From: Bacteroidota bacterium
GTDB taxonomy: Bacteria > Bacteroidota > Bacteroidia > Chitinophagales > JADIYW01
Direction: 5' to 3'
Length of the DNA stretch: 64,000 nt
Assembly (NCBI GenBank): GCA_016705125.1
Contig: JADIYW010000012.1
Location: 1-64,000 of the forward strand
Below the pieces are notes generated by a model that saw only the letters and a list, made by a program, of their open reading frames with translations, was not told where the DNA came from and did no database searches. Below are positions 1-8,900 of this stretch, piece after piece. Every line of letters starts with the position of its first letter. Within the stretch, counting starts at the first letter, position 1. Made by a program: the position numbers and the translations under genes.

Positions 1-316
1 GCGTATTATATTATTATAAAGGTGTATAATTAAATTAGCTTTATTTACCGTGGTGTTTGATGTTGGTTGGCTCTGAATGAGTTATGTGAAAGTTGGTTTT
101 TAAAAGTTTGATTTGCGATTTTGTAAAGTGTTAAGGAATCAATTTTGATGTTAAGGAAATTTACGAACAATGTAATTTGTTTGAGCCGCAAAAGATTATG
201 TTTAGTTTTGTTTTTTTTCAAAACATTTATAAATATTGATGTTTCAATAAGTACCTCAAGTAACAATGGAGTAACAAAAAGTAACAAAATAAAGGAAAAT
301 ATGAAATAGTTATAAA
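1..316. other. Left-edge AT-rich stretch without a recognisable gene
   Basis: This stretch is very AT-rich. The only open frame is an 80-codon minus-strand frame at 45-287 that looks like chance: low complexity, no recognisable motif and no promoter. I see no RNA gene or repeat here. It probably belongs to the downstream flank of the minus-strand tRNA gene and to a neighbour outside the window. Confidence 0.5.
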
Positions 317-347
317 TAAAAAAGCCCTTGATTGCTCAAGGACTTTA
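317..347 (-). terminator. Rho-independent terminator after tRNA-Glu
   Basis: Read on the minus strand, a stem of about 11 pairs (AAAGTCCTTGA against TCAAGGGCTTT, one mismatch) with a short GCAA loop is followed by a run of T. It lies about 10 bases beyond the 3' end of the tRNA gene, as expected for its terminator. Confidence 0.75.
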
Positions 348-356
348 CTTTTTTGG

Positions 357-428
357 TAGCCCGTAGGGGAATCGAACCCCTGTTACCAGAATGAAAATCT
401 GGTGTCCTAACCGTTAGACGAACGGGCC
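357..428 (-). tRNA. tRNA-Glu (anticodon UUC)
   Basis: The minus strand folds into a complete cloverleaf. The acceptor stem GGCCCGT pairs with ACGGGCT (the first pair is G-U). The anticodon stem CCAGA/TCTGG encloses the loop TTTTCAT, giving anticodon TTC, so it reads Glu codons. The T arm contains the usual GGTTCGATTCCCC-type sequence. CCA is not encoded. A well-spaced promoter lies upstream and a terminator downstream, so it appears to be a single-gene transcription unit. Confidence 0.95.
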
Positions 429-457
429 ATTTAGAACGCCTTATTTCTAAGGTGGTG

Positions 458-487
458 CAAATATAGGAACTCTTTTTCTTTTTCCAA
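458..487 (-). promoter_or_regulatory. Bacteroidota-type promoter of tRNA-Glu
   Basis: On the minus strand a TTG (485-487) is followed after 19 bases by TATATTTG (458-465). This matches the Bacteroidota consensus TTG-N19-TAnnTTTG exactly. It lies about 30 bases upstream of the mature tRNA 5' end. Confidence 0.75.
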
Positions 488-561
488 GCCTCGCAACCAA
501 ATAATTTTTCTTTTTTTCTTTAATTAATACTTTTTTAACCCATTTTTGACCGTTTACAACG

Positions 562-569
562 TATATTTG
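562..569 (+). promoter_or_regulatory. -7 box of gap
   Basis: TATATTTG matches the TAnnTTTG -7 element and lies 31 bases before the gap start codon. No TTG is found at the right distance upstream, so the -33 element is weak or absent. Confidence 0.45.
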
Positions 570-600
570 ATTTTTATTCTACAATTATAAAGTTTCAACC

Positions 601-1599
601 ATGAGCAAACCACGAATAGCCATAAACGGAATGGGTCGCATCGGGCGACTAGTTTTAAAATTACTAATCGAGAATGATGAAGTTGAAGTGGTCGCCATCA
701 ACGACCTAGCGCCCAACGAGTCATTGCTTTACCTTATCAAATACGATACCGTACAAAAGCACCAGCCAAAGTCAATATTCTGCGATGGCGAGTATATCGT
801 CATCAATGGCAAGCGCGTTCACAGTACTTCCATAGCCAATCCGCTCGAATTGCCTTGGAAAGAAAACAATATAGATATTGTAGTAGAATGTACAGGTATT
901 TTTCGCAAAAAAGATAAATTGGCACTTCATCTGCAAGCAGGAGCCAAAAAAGTAGTCATTTCTAGTCCTGCCGATGGTGATGTAAAAACCATCGTCCTTG
1001 GTGTCAACGACCATCTTTTTTCTTCTGCCGATACCATCCTGTCCAACGCCTCTTGCACCACCAATTGTTTGGCGCCCATGGTCAAAGTCATGAATGCCCA
1101 TTTCGGTATCGAGCAGGCTATCATGTCTACCATACATGCCTATACCGGCGATCAGAACCTACACGACGCCATCCACAAATCCGATATGCGCCGCGCACGT
1201 GCTGCCGCCGAAAATCTAGTGCCTACTACCTCCAATGCCACGTCTACCGTCGAAGTGGTAATGCCCGAAATGAAAGGCAAACTTACAGGTGGCGCCGTTC
1301 GAGTGCCCGTTATTGCGGGTTCCATCACCGAATTGTATTGCAATATTCAAAAAACCGCGACTGTCGAACAAATAAATCAGGCATTTTTGGCCGCTTCCGA
1401 GGGCGATTTGAAAGGCATATTGGCCTATAATACCGATCCAATTGTGTCGTCCGATATCATCCACAACCCACATTCCTGTATTTTCGATGCCGATTTAACC
1501 CTCGTTTTGGGCAATATGGTCAAAATAACAGGGTGGTACGACAATGAATATGGTTATGCCAACCGACTTTGCGATTTAGTAGTGAAAATGGGACAGTAG
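601..1599 (+). CDS. gap: Glyceraldehyde-3-phosphate dehydrogenase, type I
   Basis: Catalyses NAD-dependent oxidation and phosphorylation of glyceraldehyde-3-phosphate in glycolysis, in the cytosol. The 332 residues match the family length. The N-terminal Rossmann motif INGMGRIGR is at about residues 8-16. Asp35 in AINDL suggests preference for NAD over NADP. The catalytic motif SCTTNC at 151-156 holds the active-site Cys152, and the substrate-binding and C-terminal WYDNEYGYANR segments are present. It starts 31 bases after a TATATTTG box. The glycolytic gene pgk follows after a 382-base spacer. Base composition is odd: synonymous positions are much richer in G and C (many gcc, cgc, atc, ccc codons) than in pgk and the other genes here. 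Identity is certain; the reason for the codon bias is not. Confidence 0.98.
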   Translation: MSKPRIAINGMGRIGRLVLKLLIENDEVEVVAINDLAPNESLLYLIKYDTVQKHQPKSIFCDGEYIVINGKRVHSTSIANPLELPWKENNIDIVVECTGIFRKKDKLALHLQAGAKKVVISSPADGDVKTIVLGVNDHLFSSADTILSNASCTTNCLAPMVKVMNAHFGIEQAIMSTIHAYTGDQNLHDAIHKSDMRRARAAAENLVPTTSNATSTVEVVMPEMKGKLTGGAVRVPVIAGSITELYCNIQKTATVEQINQAFLAASEGDLKGILAYNTDPIVSSDIIHNPHSCIFDADLTLVLGNMVKITGWYDNEYGYANRLCDLVVKMGQ

Positions 1600-1981
1600 A
1601 ATGAAATAATTAAGTAATGAAATAATGTAATAATTTGGGGATTTGGAAATCTTAACCGCAAAGGACACAAAGCTTTTACACAAAGTTCGCAAAGGTTTTT
1701 AATCAAAGAACAAGCTATCTCTTTACTAATTACTTGGTACTAATTACTTAATCCTAAAACAAACAAAGATTGAAAAATTTGGGCGCTTTTCGGGCTATCC
1801 GTTTACAGTCCTCATGCCATCCACCAAGCCAATCTATTCCGGGCTGCCACTGCTATCCCTAGCGCGGGAGGAGAGAAGATAGATTTGAGATTCAAGAACC
1901 AAGATTTACTTCTCACATCTTGATTCTCACTTCTCAAATCTCTATCTTTGCAAAGTTTTAAATCAAAATTCTAAATTATAT
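1600..1981. repeat. gap-pgk spacer with mosaic intergenic repeat (R1)
   Basis: No gene. From about 1613 there is an AT-rich module ending in GGATTTGGAAAT, then a CGCAAAG/CACAAAG-rich stretch (1656-1698). A GC-richer element runs from TTTGGGCG at 1778 through CGGGCTATCC to GCTATCCCTAGCGC near 1867. Its ends carry short inverted similarity (GCGCT/AGCGC). A related arrangement, the GGATTTGGAAAT module followed by a TTTGGGCG...CTATCC...ACGC element, occurs at 52020-52262. Elements of this look are scattered between genes in many Bacteroidota genomes from memory; I know of no agreed function. The pgk promoter closes the spacer. Confidence 0.55.
1920..1950 (+). promoter_or_regulatory. Promoter of pgk
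   Basis: TTG (1920-1922) and TATCTTTG (1943-1950) are separated by 20 bases, matching the Bacteroidota -33/-7 pattern. The -7 box lies 31 bases before the pgk start codon, the same distance as at gap. Confidence 0.6.
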
Positions 1982-3193
1982 ATGCAAACCATTGACCAAA
2001 TTAATTTTTCAGGTAAGCGAGCATTGGTTCGCGTCGATTTCAATGTGCCATTTGATAAATCATTTATAATAACCGATGATACACGGATAAAAGCGGCTTT
2101 GCCTACGATTAAGAAAATCCTGGAAGAGGGTGGAAGTGTGGTGCTGATGTCGCATTTGGGTCGCCCACTAAAAAAATTGAAAGAGGACGGTACAATTGAT
2201 AAAGAGAAATTTTCATTACAACATGTTGTAGAGCATTTATCCAATCTTTTGGGCCAGCCTGTTCAATTTGCAAATGATTGTATAGGAGCAGCCACGCTGG
2301 TTATGGCACACCATTTATTGCCTGGCGAAGTTATGTTGATTGAAAATACCCGTTTTCACAAAGAAGAAGAAAAAGGAGATGCCGTTTTCGCAGCCACTCT
2401 AGCAAAATTGGGTGATATTTATGTAAATGATGCCTTCGGTACTGCTCACAGAGCACATGCAAGTACTACAATAGTTGCCAACTCATTTGCAGCGGAAAAC
2501 AAATGTTTGGGTTATCTAATGGCTGCAGAAGTAAAAAATGCCCAAAAAGTGCTGAACACACCCACAAAACCGTTTACAGCTATTTTGGGTGGCGCAAAAG
2601 TATCAGATAAAATTTTAATTATTGAAAATTTATTAAGTATTGCCGACAATATAATTATCGGTGGAGGAATGGCTTATACTTTTTTTAAAGCGCAAGGCGG
2701 AAAAATTGGCAACTCATTAGTAGAAGAAGATAAATTAGAATTGGCTATTGAATTAATACAAAAGGCAAAAGAGAAAGGCGTGAATTTGGTTTTACCTATC
2801 GATTCTATCATTGCTGATAAATTTGATGAAAATGCAAATACTGATATTGCCAATAATGATGAAATTCCAGATAATTGGATGGGATTGGATATTGGACCTA
2901 AAGCGATAGAAGCATTTAAGACCATAATAGCTTCATCAAAAACCATCTTATGGAATGGTCCGATGGGTGTTTTTGAAATGGAAAAATTTCAGCAAGGCAC
3001 TAAAGCCGTGGCTTTGGCAATTGTAGATGCAACAGCAAATGGTGCTTTTTCCTTAGTTGGTGGTGGCGATTCAGTGGCGGCGGTCAATAAATTTGAATTG
3101 GCCGAAAAAGTAAGTTTTGTATCTACAGGTGGTGGTGCCATGTTGGAATTTTTTGAAGGCAAAACTTTGCCTGGAGTGGCGGCTTTGAGTTGA
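1982..3193 (+). CDS. pgk: Phosphoglycerate kinase
   Basis: Transfers the acyl phosphate of 1,3-bisphosphoglycerate to ADP, the step after GAPDH in glycolysis. The 403 residues are close to the bacterial family norm. The diagnostic RVDFNVP motif is at residues 17-23. The substrate-binding SHLGRP segment, the ILGGAKVSDKI nucleotide-domain motif and the C-terminal GGGDSVAA and STGGGA glycine-rich loops are all present. The start is supported by the TTG-N20-TATCTTTG promoter 31 bases upstream. Codon use is AT-rich and typical of the window, unlike gap. No sign of truncation. Confidence 0.98.
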   Translation: MQTIDQINFSGKRALVRVDFNVPFDKSFIITDDTRIKAALPTIKKILEEGGSVVLMSHLGRPLKKLKEDGTIDKEKFSLQHVVEHLSNLLGQPVQFANDCIGAATLVMAHHLLPGEVMLIENTRFHKEEEKGDAVFAATLAKLGDIYVNDAFGTAHRAHASTTIVANSFAAENKCLGYLMAAEVKNAQKVLNTPTKPFTAILGGAKVSDKILIIENLLSIADNIIIGGGMAYTFFKAQGGKIGNSLVEEDKLELAIELIQKAKEKGVNLVLPIDSIIADKFDENANTDIANNDEIPDNWMGLDIGPKAIEAFKTIIASSKTILWNGPMGVFEMEKFQQGTKAVALAIVDATANGAFSLVGGGDSVAAVNKFELAEKVSFVSTGGGAMLEFFEGKTLPGVAALS

Positions 3194-3268
3194 TATTATA
3201 ATTTTCCTTGAAAATTACAAGTTTAAAAACCCTATTTTCATACAATTTTAGGATAAATACCTAACGCC

Positions 3269-4813
3269 ATGCCACACGAAATTGAAATTAAATTATTGCC
3301 AGAACATGCTTTCGACGAGGAAATTATTCGTCATAGAGTGAGTGAAGCCTTAAATAAAAGCCCAGATTCAATTGGGTATATTAAATTATTAAGGCGCTCA
3401 ATTGATGCAAGAAGAAAACCGATACAATACCTTTTAAAAATCCATGTTTATAATCCTTCAGAAACGTATTTGGAAAAAAAAGAATTGTTCGAAATTAAAA
3501 AAAGCAATACTTTTCATAAAACAGTTGGCATTATTGGAGCCGGTCCTGCTGGCCTATTTGCCGCATTACAATTATTAGAAAGAGGGATCAAACCCATCAT
3601 TATCGAAAGAGGCAAGTCGGTAAAAGAACGGCGACGTGATTTGGCCATTTTGAATAAAGAGTTGATAGTGAACGCTGAAAGCAATTATTGTTTTGGCGAG
3701 GGTGGTGCAGGTACTTATAGTGATGGTAAATTATATACCCGAAGTAGTAAGCGTGGAAATATTCATAAAGTACTGGAAACTTTTGTTCATTTTGGGGCTG
3801 ATGATAATATCTTGGTAGATGCGCATCCTCATATTGGAACGAATAAATTACCTCAGATAATTGAAAATATTCGGAATTTTATTCTTGAAAATGGAGGAGA
3901 AATCCATTTTAACACCAAAATGCTAGATTTTATTGTGAAAAACAATACTATAAAATCAGTGATATGTTCCGATGGAAAAGAATTTGTAGTCGATGATTTG
4001 ATTTTAGCAACAGGGCATTCGGCACGCGATATTTTTTATTTATTGAATCGGAAAGGTGTTTTTTTGGAGTCTAAGCCATTTGCATTAGGTGTTAGAATTG
4101 AGCATCCACAGGATTTAATTGATCAAATTCAGTATAAACAAACCGAAAGAGGTGATTTTTTGCCACCTGCCGCATATAGTTTGGTTACACAAGTGAACAA
4201 TACTGGTGTTTTTTCTTTTTGTATGTGTCCGGGTGGAATTATTGCACCTTGCGCTACGAGTGATGGAGAGCTTGTAGTAAATGGCTGGAGTCCGAGCAAA
4301 AGAAATGGCCAATTTGCAAATAGTGGAACTGTGGTAAGTGTAAACACTACAGACTGGCAAAAACTTTTTGGAGAGGATGTTTTGGGAGCACTAAAATTTC
4401 AGGAAATGGTTGAACAAAATGCTTTTTCAGTTACCAATAGCATAATTGCTCCTGCACAGCGGATGGAAGATTTCATACAACACAAAGTATCTAAAACATT
4501 GCCTAGTAATTCGTATATTCCTGGTACTATTTCATCCGATTTGCATCAAATATTACCGCCATTTATAGCAAATAATTTGCAGCAAGGACTAATTAATTTT
4601 GGAAAAAGCATGCATGGCTATCGTACAAATGAGGCCATTTTGGTAGGTGTTGAAAGTCGCACTTCGTCGCCAATAAGGATTCCGCGGGACAAAGAAAAAT
4701 TGTGCCATCCTCAGATTTCTAATCTTTTCCCTTGTGGTGAAGGTGCAGGTTTTGCTGGCGGTATAATGAGTGCTGCTTTGGATGGAATGGCATGTGCTAA
4801 TGCGGTAGTGTAA
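3269..4813 (+). CDS. FAD-dependent dehydrogenase (COG2509-like)
   Basis: An uncharacterised flavoprotein family with a substrate not known to me. A basic N-terminal domain of about 90 residues precedes the dinucleotide-binding fold, whose motif VGIIGAGPAGLFAALQ begins near residue 87, followed by the acidic strand end IIIERGK. Further family-like segments are CFGEGGAGTYSDGKL, ATGHSARD and a C-terminal PCGEGAGFAGGI FAD contact. The layout of N-terminal extension, FAD domain and GEGAG motif matches the COG2509 'uncharacterised FAD-dependent dehydrogenase' group. It is cytosolic, with no signal peptide. It follows pgk by 75 bases on the same strand, so co-transcription is possible but not shown. 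Confidence 0.85.
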   Translation: MPHEIEIKLLPEHAFDEEIIRHRVSEALNKSPDSIGYIKLLRRSIDARRKPIQYLLKIHVYNPSETYLEKKELFEIKKSNTFHKTVGIIGAGPAGLFAALQLLERGIKPIIIERGKSVKERRRDLAILNKELIVNAESNYCFGEGGAGTYSDGKLYTRSSKRGNIHKVLETFVHFGADDNILVDAHPHIGTNKLPQIIENIRNFILENGGEIHFNTKMLDFIVKNNTIKSVICSDGKEFVVDDLILATGHSARDIFYLLNRKGVFLESKPFALGVRIEHPQDLIDQIQYKQTERGDFLPPAAYSLVTQVNNTGVFSFCMCPGGIIAPCATSDGELVVNGWSPSKRNGQFANSGTVVSVNTTDWQKLFGEDVLGALKFQEMVEQNAFSVTNSIIAPAQRMEDFIQHKVSKTLPSNSYIPGTISSDLHQILPPFIANNLQQGLINFGKSMHGYRTNEAILVGVESRTSSPIRIPRDKEKLCHPQISNLFPCGEGAGFAGGIMSAALDGMACANAVV

Positions 4814-4879
4814 TAAAAATTAGTTTAATATTGTAAAGAATCTTTTTAAATTTACTTTTTTGCGCTAAAATTTATATTT

Positions 4880-5326
4880 ATGAAAAAGGCATTTTTATAT
4901 TTGGGTATATTATTTACGTTGTTTGCTTGTAAAAAAGAGCAATTTGAGAAAGATGAGGAATTAATAAAACAATATATAGCGGATAATAATTACAATGCAA
5001 CTCGTACATCTACAGGACTCTATTATATTATTAGCGACACAGGTACAGGAAGCACAGCAAATGCTGCTTCGTCTGTAAAAATTAATTATGTTGGCTACCT
5101 TACAAATGGAAAAGTATTTGATAGTAGTCCGGTTGATGCACCACCTACATTTGTATTGGCGCAACTAATAAAAGGATGGCAAGAAGGCATACCCTTGATT
5201 AGGGAAGGCGGAAAGATAAAGCTAATCGTGCCATCTGCTTTAGGTTATGGCTCTAGTTCTCCCTCTAGTGACATTCCCAAAAATTCGGTATTGGTATTTG
5301 ATATTGAGTTGTTGGATGTAATTTAG
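4880..5326 (+). CDS. FKBP-type peptidyl-prolyl cis-trans isomerase, lipoprotein
   Basis: Probably helps fold proteins at the cell envelope by isomerising prolyl bonds. The N-terminus is a lipoprotein signal with lipobox LFAC, lipidated Cys17, followed by KKEQ. The mature part is a single FKBP domain: VKINYVGYLTNGKVFDSS, then LIKGWQEGIPLIREGGK and the IVPSALGYG segment, ending in VLVFDIELLDV. The 148 residues fit a minimal single-domain secreted FKBP. It is convergent with ppx, only one base separating the two stop codons, and no terminator hairpin is visible between them. Confidence 0.93.
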   Translation: MKKAFLYLGILFTLFACKKEQFEKDEELIKQYIADNNYNATRTSTGLYYIISDTGTGSTANAASSVKINYVGYLTNGKVFDSSPVDAPPTFVLAQLIKGWQEGIPLIREGGKIKLIVPSALGYGSSSPSSDIPKNSVLVFDIELLDVI

Positions 5327-5327
5327 G

Positions 5328-6215
5328 TTAATCTAGCCCCTTCAGTTTATCATATAACTTATGGATAATTCCATCGGTTAGTCCTACTTTAGGAATAAAT
5401 ACATTCTTAATTTCCAGTGATTTGAGAATAGTAAGATATATTTTTACAGCATGTAGAATAACATCGGCACGGTCAGGTTTCAGCGAAAATTTAATAACCA
5501 TTTCTTGCGTTGTGAATTGAGATAATGTTGCATAATCTACTTCAATTTCTTCAGTAGTTAGTTCCATCCCTTTTTTCGAACCAAAAGCTTTAATAAGGGT
5601 ATTGATATTACCACCCGAACCAATAGCGGTAATTGGGGCATAATCTTTTTTGAAGGGACTAATCCAATTTTCCATTTCTACCCATTCGTTTTCATCCACT
5701 TTATTGTGTTTAAGCCTTAATGTGCCTATATTAAAAGATCTTTTGGCAATTAGTTCCCCTTTCTTAATCAAAACTAATTCTGTACTTCCGCCGCCAACGT
5801 CGATATACAAATAGTTTTTGTCGGGATGAAGGCGCATTTTTTCTACATGGTTTGCAAATATTATTTCAGCCTCTTCAGCGCCTGAAATAACCATTATCTC
5901 TAACCCTGTTTTTTTCTTTACTGCCTTAATAATTTCTTTAGAATTTTTGGCATCACGCATTGCTGAGGTAGCACAAATCATATAACCTTCGGTGCCGTGA
6001 ACAAGCATTAATTTTTTAAAAGCAATCATCGTGTCCAAGGTGCGTCGTTTGCCTTCTTTCGTGATTTTACCTTTCAGAAACACATCATCACCAAGGCGCA
6101 AAGGAACTCTATATATTGCATCTTTTACAAATACAGGACCATTGTCGGTTTCATATACGTTCATAAATAAGAGGCGTACAGCATTAGAACCTATATCAAT
6201 TGCAGCTAGTTTCAT
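5328..6215 (-). CDS. ppx: Exopolyphosphatase, Ppx/GppA family
   Basis: Predicted to hydrolyse polyphosphate or (p)ppGpp pentaphosphate. The actin-like ATPase-fold motifs are present: phosphate-1 loop AAIDIGSNAVRLL at the N-terminus and the phosphate-2 loop YIDVGGGSTELVLI around residue 137, plus AIGSGGNINTL. At 295 residues it is the short, single-module type without the C-terminal HD-like domain of E. coli Ppx/GppA. Its start codon overlaps the ppk1 stop codon by four bases (ATGA), so the two are translationally coupled. This synthesis-plus-degradation pair supports a role in polyphosphate turnover; GppA activity cannot be excluded. Confidence 0.92.
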   Translation of the reverse strand: MKLAAIDIGSNAVRLLFMNVYETDNGPVFVKDAIYRVPLRLGDDVFLKGKITKEGKRRTLDTMIAFKKLMLVHGTEGYMICATSAMRDAKNSKEIIKAVKKKTGLEIMVISGAEEAEIIFANHVEKMRLHPDKNYLYIDVGGGSTELVLIKKGELIAKRSFNIGTLRLKHNKVDENEWVEMENWISPFKKDYAPITAIGSGGNINTLIKAFGSKKGMELTTEEIEVDYATLSQFTTQEMVIKFSLKPDRADVILHAVKIYLTILKSLEIKNVFIPKVGLTDGIIHKLYDKLKGLD

Positions 6216-8278
6216 ATTTCGTTTTTTTGTTGTTGAGCAAATTTTTCGTAGTAATCATAAATGTCGTCCTGACTTCTAATTATGGTGTCGTCTTTTGGTT
6301 CTCTAAATTTATTGGATTGATCCTCTGAAATAATACGCGCTTTTTGGTTGTCATTCCATTGCATGTTCATTATGTCAAGCACTTGATTCGAAATATTTTG
6401 ATCTAAAAGCGGGGCAAGTAACTCTACCCTAAAATCTAAATTACGAGCCATCATATCGGATGAACCAAGGTAAACATCAGGAGAGCCTCCATTTTCAAAT
6501 ATAAAAACACGCCCATGCTCCAAAAATTTATCTACAATACTAATTACTTCTATGTTTTCGCTCTGTTCTTCAACATTTGCCACCAAAGCACAAATTCCCC
6601 TAATGATCAATTTTATTTTAACACCTGATTGACTTGCTTGATATAATTTCATTACAATTTCTGGGTCAACCAAATTGTTCATTTTCATCATTATCTCCGC
6701 TTTTACACCACTTTTAGCAAATCTTATTTCTCTGTTTATCAATGAAACTATCCTAAAACGAAGGTTAAAGGGCGCAACAAGTAATTTGTTTGGCTTGGGC
6801 GCCATATAATTTTTTTCAAAAAAGGAAAATAATTCTCTTGCTTCCTTGTTGAGTATTTGATTGGCAGTAAGCAATAAAAAGTCGGTGTAAATACGGGCTG
6901 TTTTTTCATGGAAATTGCCGGTTCCAATGGCGCTATAGTAAATCTTTTTACCATTTTCTCTGCGTGTAATTAAGCATAATTTAGTATGTACCTTTAAGCC
7001 ATTAACACCCGGAATTACCCTAATTCCTTCTTCGATTAATTTATTTGCCCATTTGATATTTGAAGCCTCATCAAATCGAGCCCTTAATTCTATTACTACA
7101 GTTACAAATTTTCCGTTTCGTACCGCATTTATAAGTGATTTTATTACATGGCTATCGTTTGCTAATCTGTAAATGGTTATTCTTATGTGCGAAACTAATG
7201 GATCAATGGCAGCTTCACGCAATAAATCGAGAAAATAGTCAAAACTGTGGTATGGAAAATAGAGCAATATATCTTTCTCTTTTATCTTATTCATCAAGCC
7301 CCTGGATTTTTCAAAGTCGGGATGTGGCAGCTGTGGTGGAAAATTATACCATAGATTTGGTTTTCCTACTGTGGGAAATTTCATAAAATCTTTAAAATTA
7401 TGGTACCTCAAACCTGCATACAAATGCCCACGCTTGCTAATGTCCATTTGCTCGACAATGAAATTAAGAAAATCCTTTGGCATGTCGGCATCATAAATAA
7501 ACCGAAGTGGCTCAGCTGCTTTTCGTTTCTCCAAACTTAATTCAACGGCCATCAAAAAGCTTTGCGATACATCATTATCAATATCCAACTCCGCATCACG
7601 AGTGAATTTTATAGTATATGATTCAAGATTTTTGTGGTCATAAATTTGAAAAATTTCGTCAAAATTAAAACGAATTACATCATCCAAAAACATAATCTCT
7701 GTTTTTGAGCCGTCTGTTGGTAGCACCAAAAAACGGGGCAAACTTGATGGCACTTCAATCAGCCAATACTTAAATTCCTTATCTTTTTTGTCTAAAAAAC
7801 GGATTGCTAGATATATTGAGGCATCTTGTAAAAGAGGAAAATCTTTTTCTGGATTTACCGAAATGGGAAAAATTTCGAGCCTTACTTTTTCTCTAAAATA
7901 TTTTTTTACAAAAATACCTTGTTGCTCATTTATCTGATTTTCATTTACAATAAATATCTGCTCCTTCTCTAGGTCTTCTAAAATGTTAAAATAGGCCTTG
8001 TCGAATCGCTTTTGTAATTTTTTAATTTTCTCTTCAACTTGGTCTAAAACCATAGAGGCGTTAAAGTCAAACTGTTCATCCGACTGCTTTTGAAAAGTAA
8101 CCATTCTTCGTAGAGTGGCAACTCTCACTCTAAAAAATTCATCCCTATTGCTTGAAAAAATGCCAACAAATCGAAGTCTTTCCAATAGTGGTACATTTGG
8201 ACTTTCGGCCTCCTGCAATACCCTTTCATTGAAAGAGAGCCAGCTTAATTCTCGGTTAATTATCTTATTTTTACGCAA
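6212..8278 (-). CDS. ppk1: Polyphosphate kinase 1
   Basis: Reversibly polymerises the ATP gamma-phosphate into inorganic polyphosphate. The 688 residues match PPK1. The N-terminal domain carries NRELSWLSFNERVLQEA, and the head domain follows (FSSNRDEFFRVRVA). The C-terminal PLD-like catalytic domains contain the autophosphorylated histidine region GLKVHTKLCLI and the second conserved motif LEHGRVFIFENGG with GSSDMMARNLDFRVE. The gene is first in a two-gene operon with ppx, overlapping by four bases, and 42 bases downstream of the SixA-like gene on the same strand. Confidence 0.97.
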   Translation of the reverse strand: MRKNKIINRELSWLSFNERVLQEAESPNVPLLERLRFVGIFSSNRDEFFRVRVATLRRMVTFQKQSDEQFDFNASMVLDQVEEKIKKLQKRFDKAYFNILEDLEKEQIFIVNENQINEQQGIFVKKYFREKVRLEIFPISVNPEKDFPLLQDASIYLAIRFLDKKDKEFKYWLIEVPSSLPRFLVLPTDGSKTEIMFLDDVIRFNFDEIFQIYDHKNLESYTIKFTRDAELDIDNDVSQSFLMAVELSLEKRKAAEPLRFIYDADMPKDFLNFIVEQMDISKRGHLYAGLRYHNFKDFMKFPTVGKPNLWYNFPPQLPHPDFEKSRGLMNKIKEKDILLYFPYHSFDYFLDLLREAAIDPLVSHIRITIYRLANDSHVIKSLINAVRNGKFVTVVIELRARFDEASNIKWANKLIEEGIRVIPGVNGLKVHTKLCLITRRENGKKIYYSAIGTGNFHEKTARIYTDFLLLTANQILNKEARELFSFFEKNYMAPKPNKLLVAPFNLRFRIVSLINREIRFAKSGVKAEIMMKMNNLVDPEIVMKLYQASQSGVKIKLIIRGICALVANVEEQSENIEVISIVDKFLEHGRVFIFENGGSPDVYLGSSDMMARNLDFRVELLAPLLDQNISNQVLDIMNMQWNDNQKARIISEDQSNKFREPKDDTIIRSQDDIYDYYEKFAQQQKNEI

Positions 8279-8320
8279 ACCATTTAATTTTCGACCAAAA
8301 TAAAAAGAAAATAAGCGTTT

Positions 8321-8815
8321 TTAAGGTTTTTGAAGGATAAAATCTTTGGGAATCAAAGAAAAAGAGATTTTTCCACTTTCTTTTTCAATTTCACTCCACT
8401 TTTCGACAGAAAAACAAATTTGGAAAACGGCACAAGTAGGAAATTTAGCTAGTATTTTTCCTGTAAAAAATTCGACCATTTCGCTCAAATTGGGTTCATG
8501 ACCAAATAGCCAAACATTGGAACAAGAAGGATTGATTTGTCTTATTATTTCCAAAATTTCATCCAAGCCATCAAAATAGATGTTTTGTTTTATTTCGAAA
8601 ATAGTTTTATTATTTTTGAAAAAATCAGCAGTTTGCATGGCACGTTTGGCGGGACTACACAAAATCAAATCGGGCGAGGGAAGTTTAATTTTAAGTTTTT
8701 GAGACACTAGAGGTGCAGTAAATAAACCTCTTTTATTCAGCGGTCGTTCAAAATCATCTAAACTTGGGTCATCCCACGATGATTTAGCGTGTCGGATAAG
8801 GGTGAGATTAAGCAT
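8321..8815 (-). CDS. SixA-like histidine phosphatase
   Basis: A phosphoglycerate-mutase-fold phosphatase of the SixA branch, which in E. coli dephosphorylates histidine phosphotransfer proteins; the substrate here is unknown. The catalytic motif LIRHAKSSW places the nucleophile at His9. The family-typical DDFERPLNKRG, SPAKRAMQT and the second histidine motif FGHEPNLSE are present. The 164 residues fit a single domain without a signal peptide. It lies upstream of ppk1/ppx on the same strand, so it may be the first gene of a phosphate-related transcription unit; that link is inference. Confidence 0.88.
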   Translation of the reverse strand: MLNLTLIRHAKSSWDDPSLDDFERPLNKRGLFTAPLVSQKLKIKLPSPDLILCSPAKRAMQTADFFKNNKTIFEIKQNIYFDGLDEILEIIRQINPSCSNVWLFGHEPNLSEMVEFFTGKILAKFPTCAVFQICFSVEKWSEIEKESGKISFSLIPKDFILQKP

Positions 8816-8900
8816 AGTGCAAAATAAATCATTTTTAATTTGCTTTATCTATTTTTAATATTTAAATTTAAACTTTATTTAACCTGTTAAACCCAATTTT

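Noticed and set aside
45..287. Open frame of 80 codons on the minus strand at the left edge
   Set aside because: Low-complexity AT-rich sequence with no start context, domain or promoter; probably chance.
772..1473. Long open frames antisense to and in other frames of gap
   Set aside because: They are shadows caused by the GC-rich codon use of gap; the encoded sequences have no domain.
1656..1700. CGCAAAG/CACAAAG repeats as a replication or regulatory site
   Set aside because: The copies are short and irregular, and such strings are common spacer sequence in this phylum; no origin genes are nearby.
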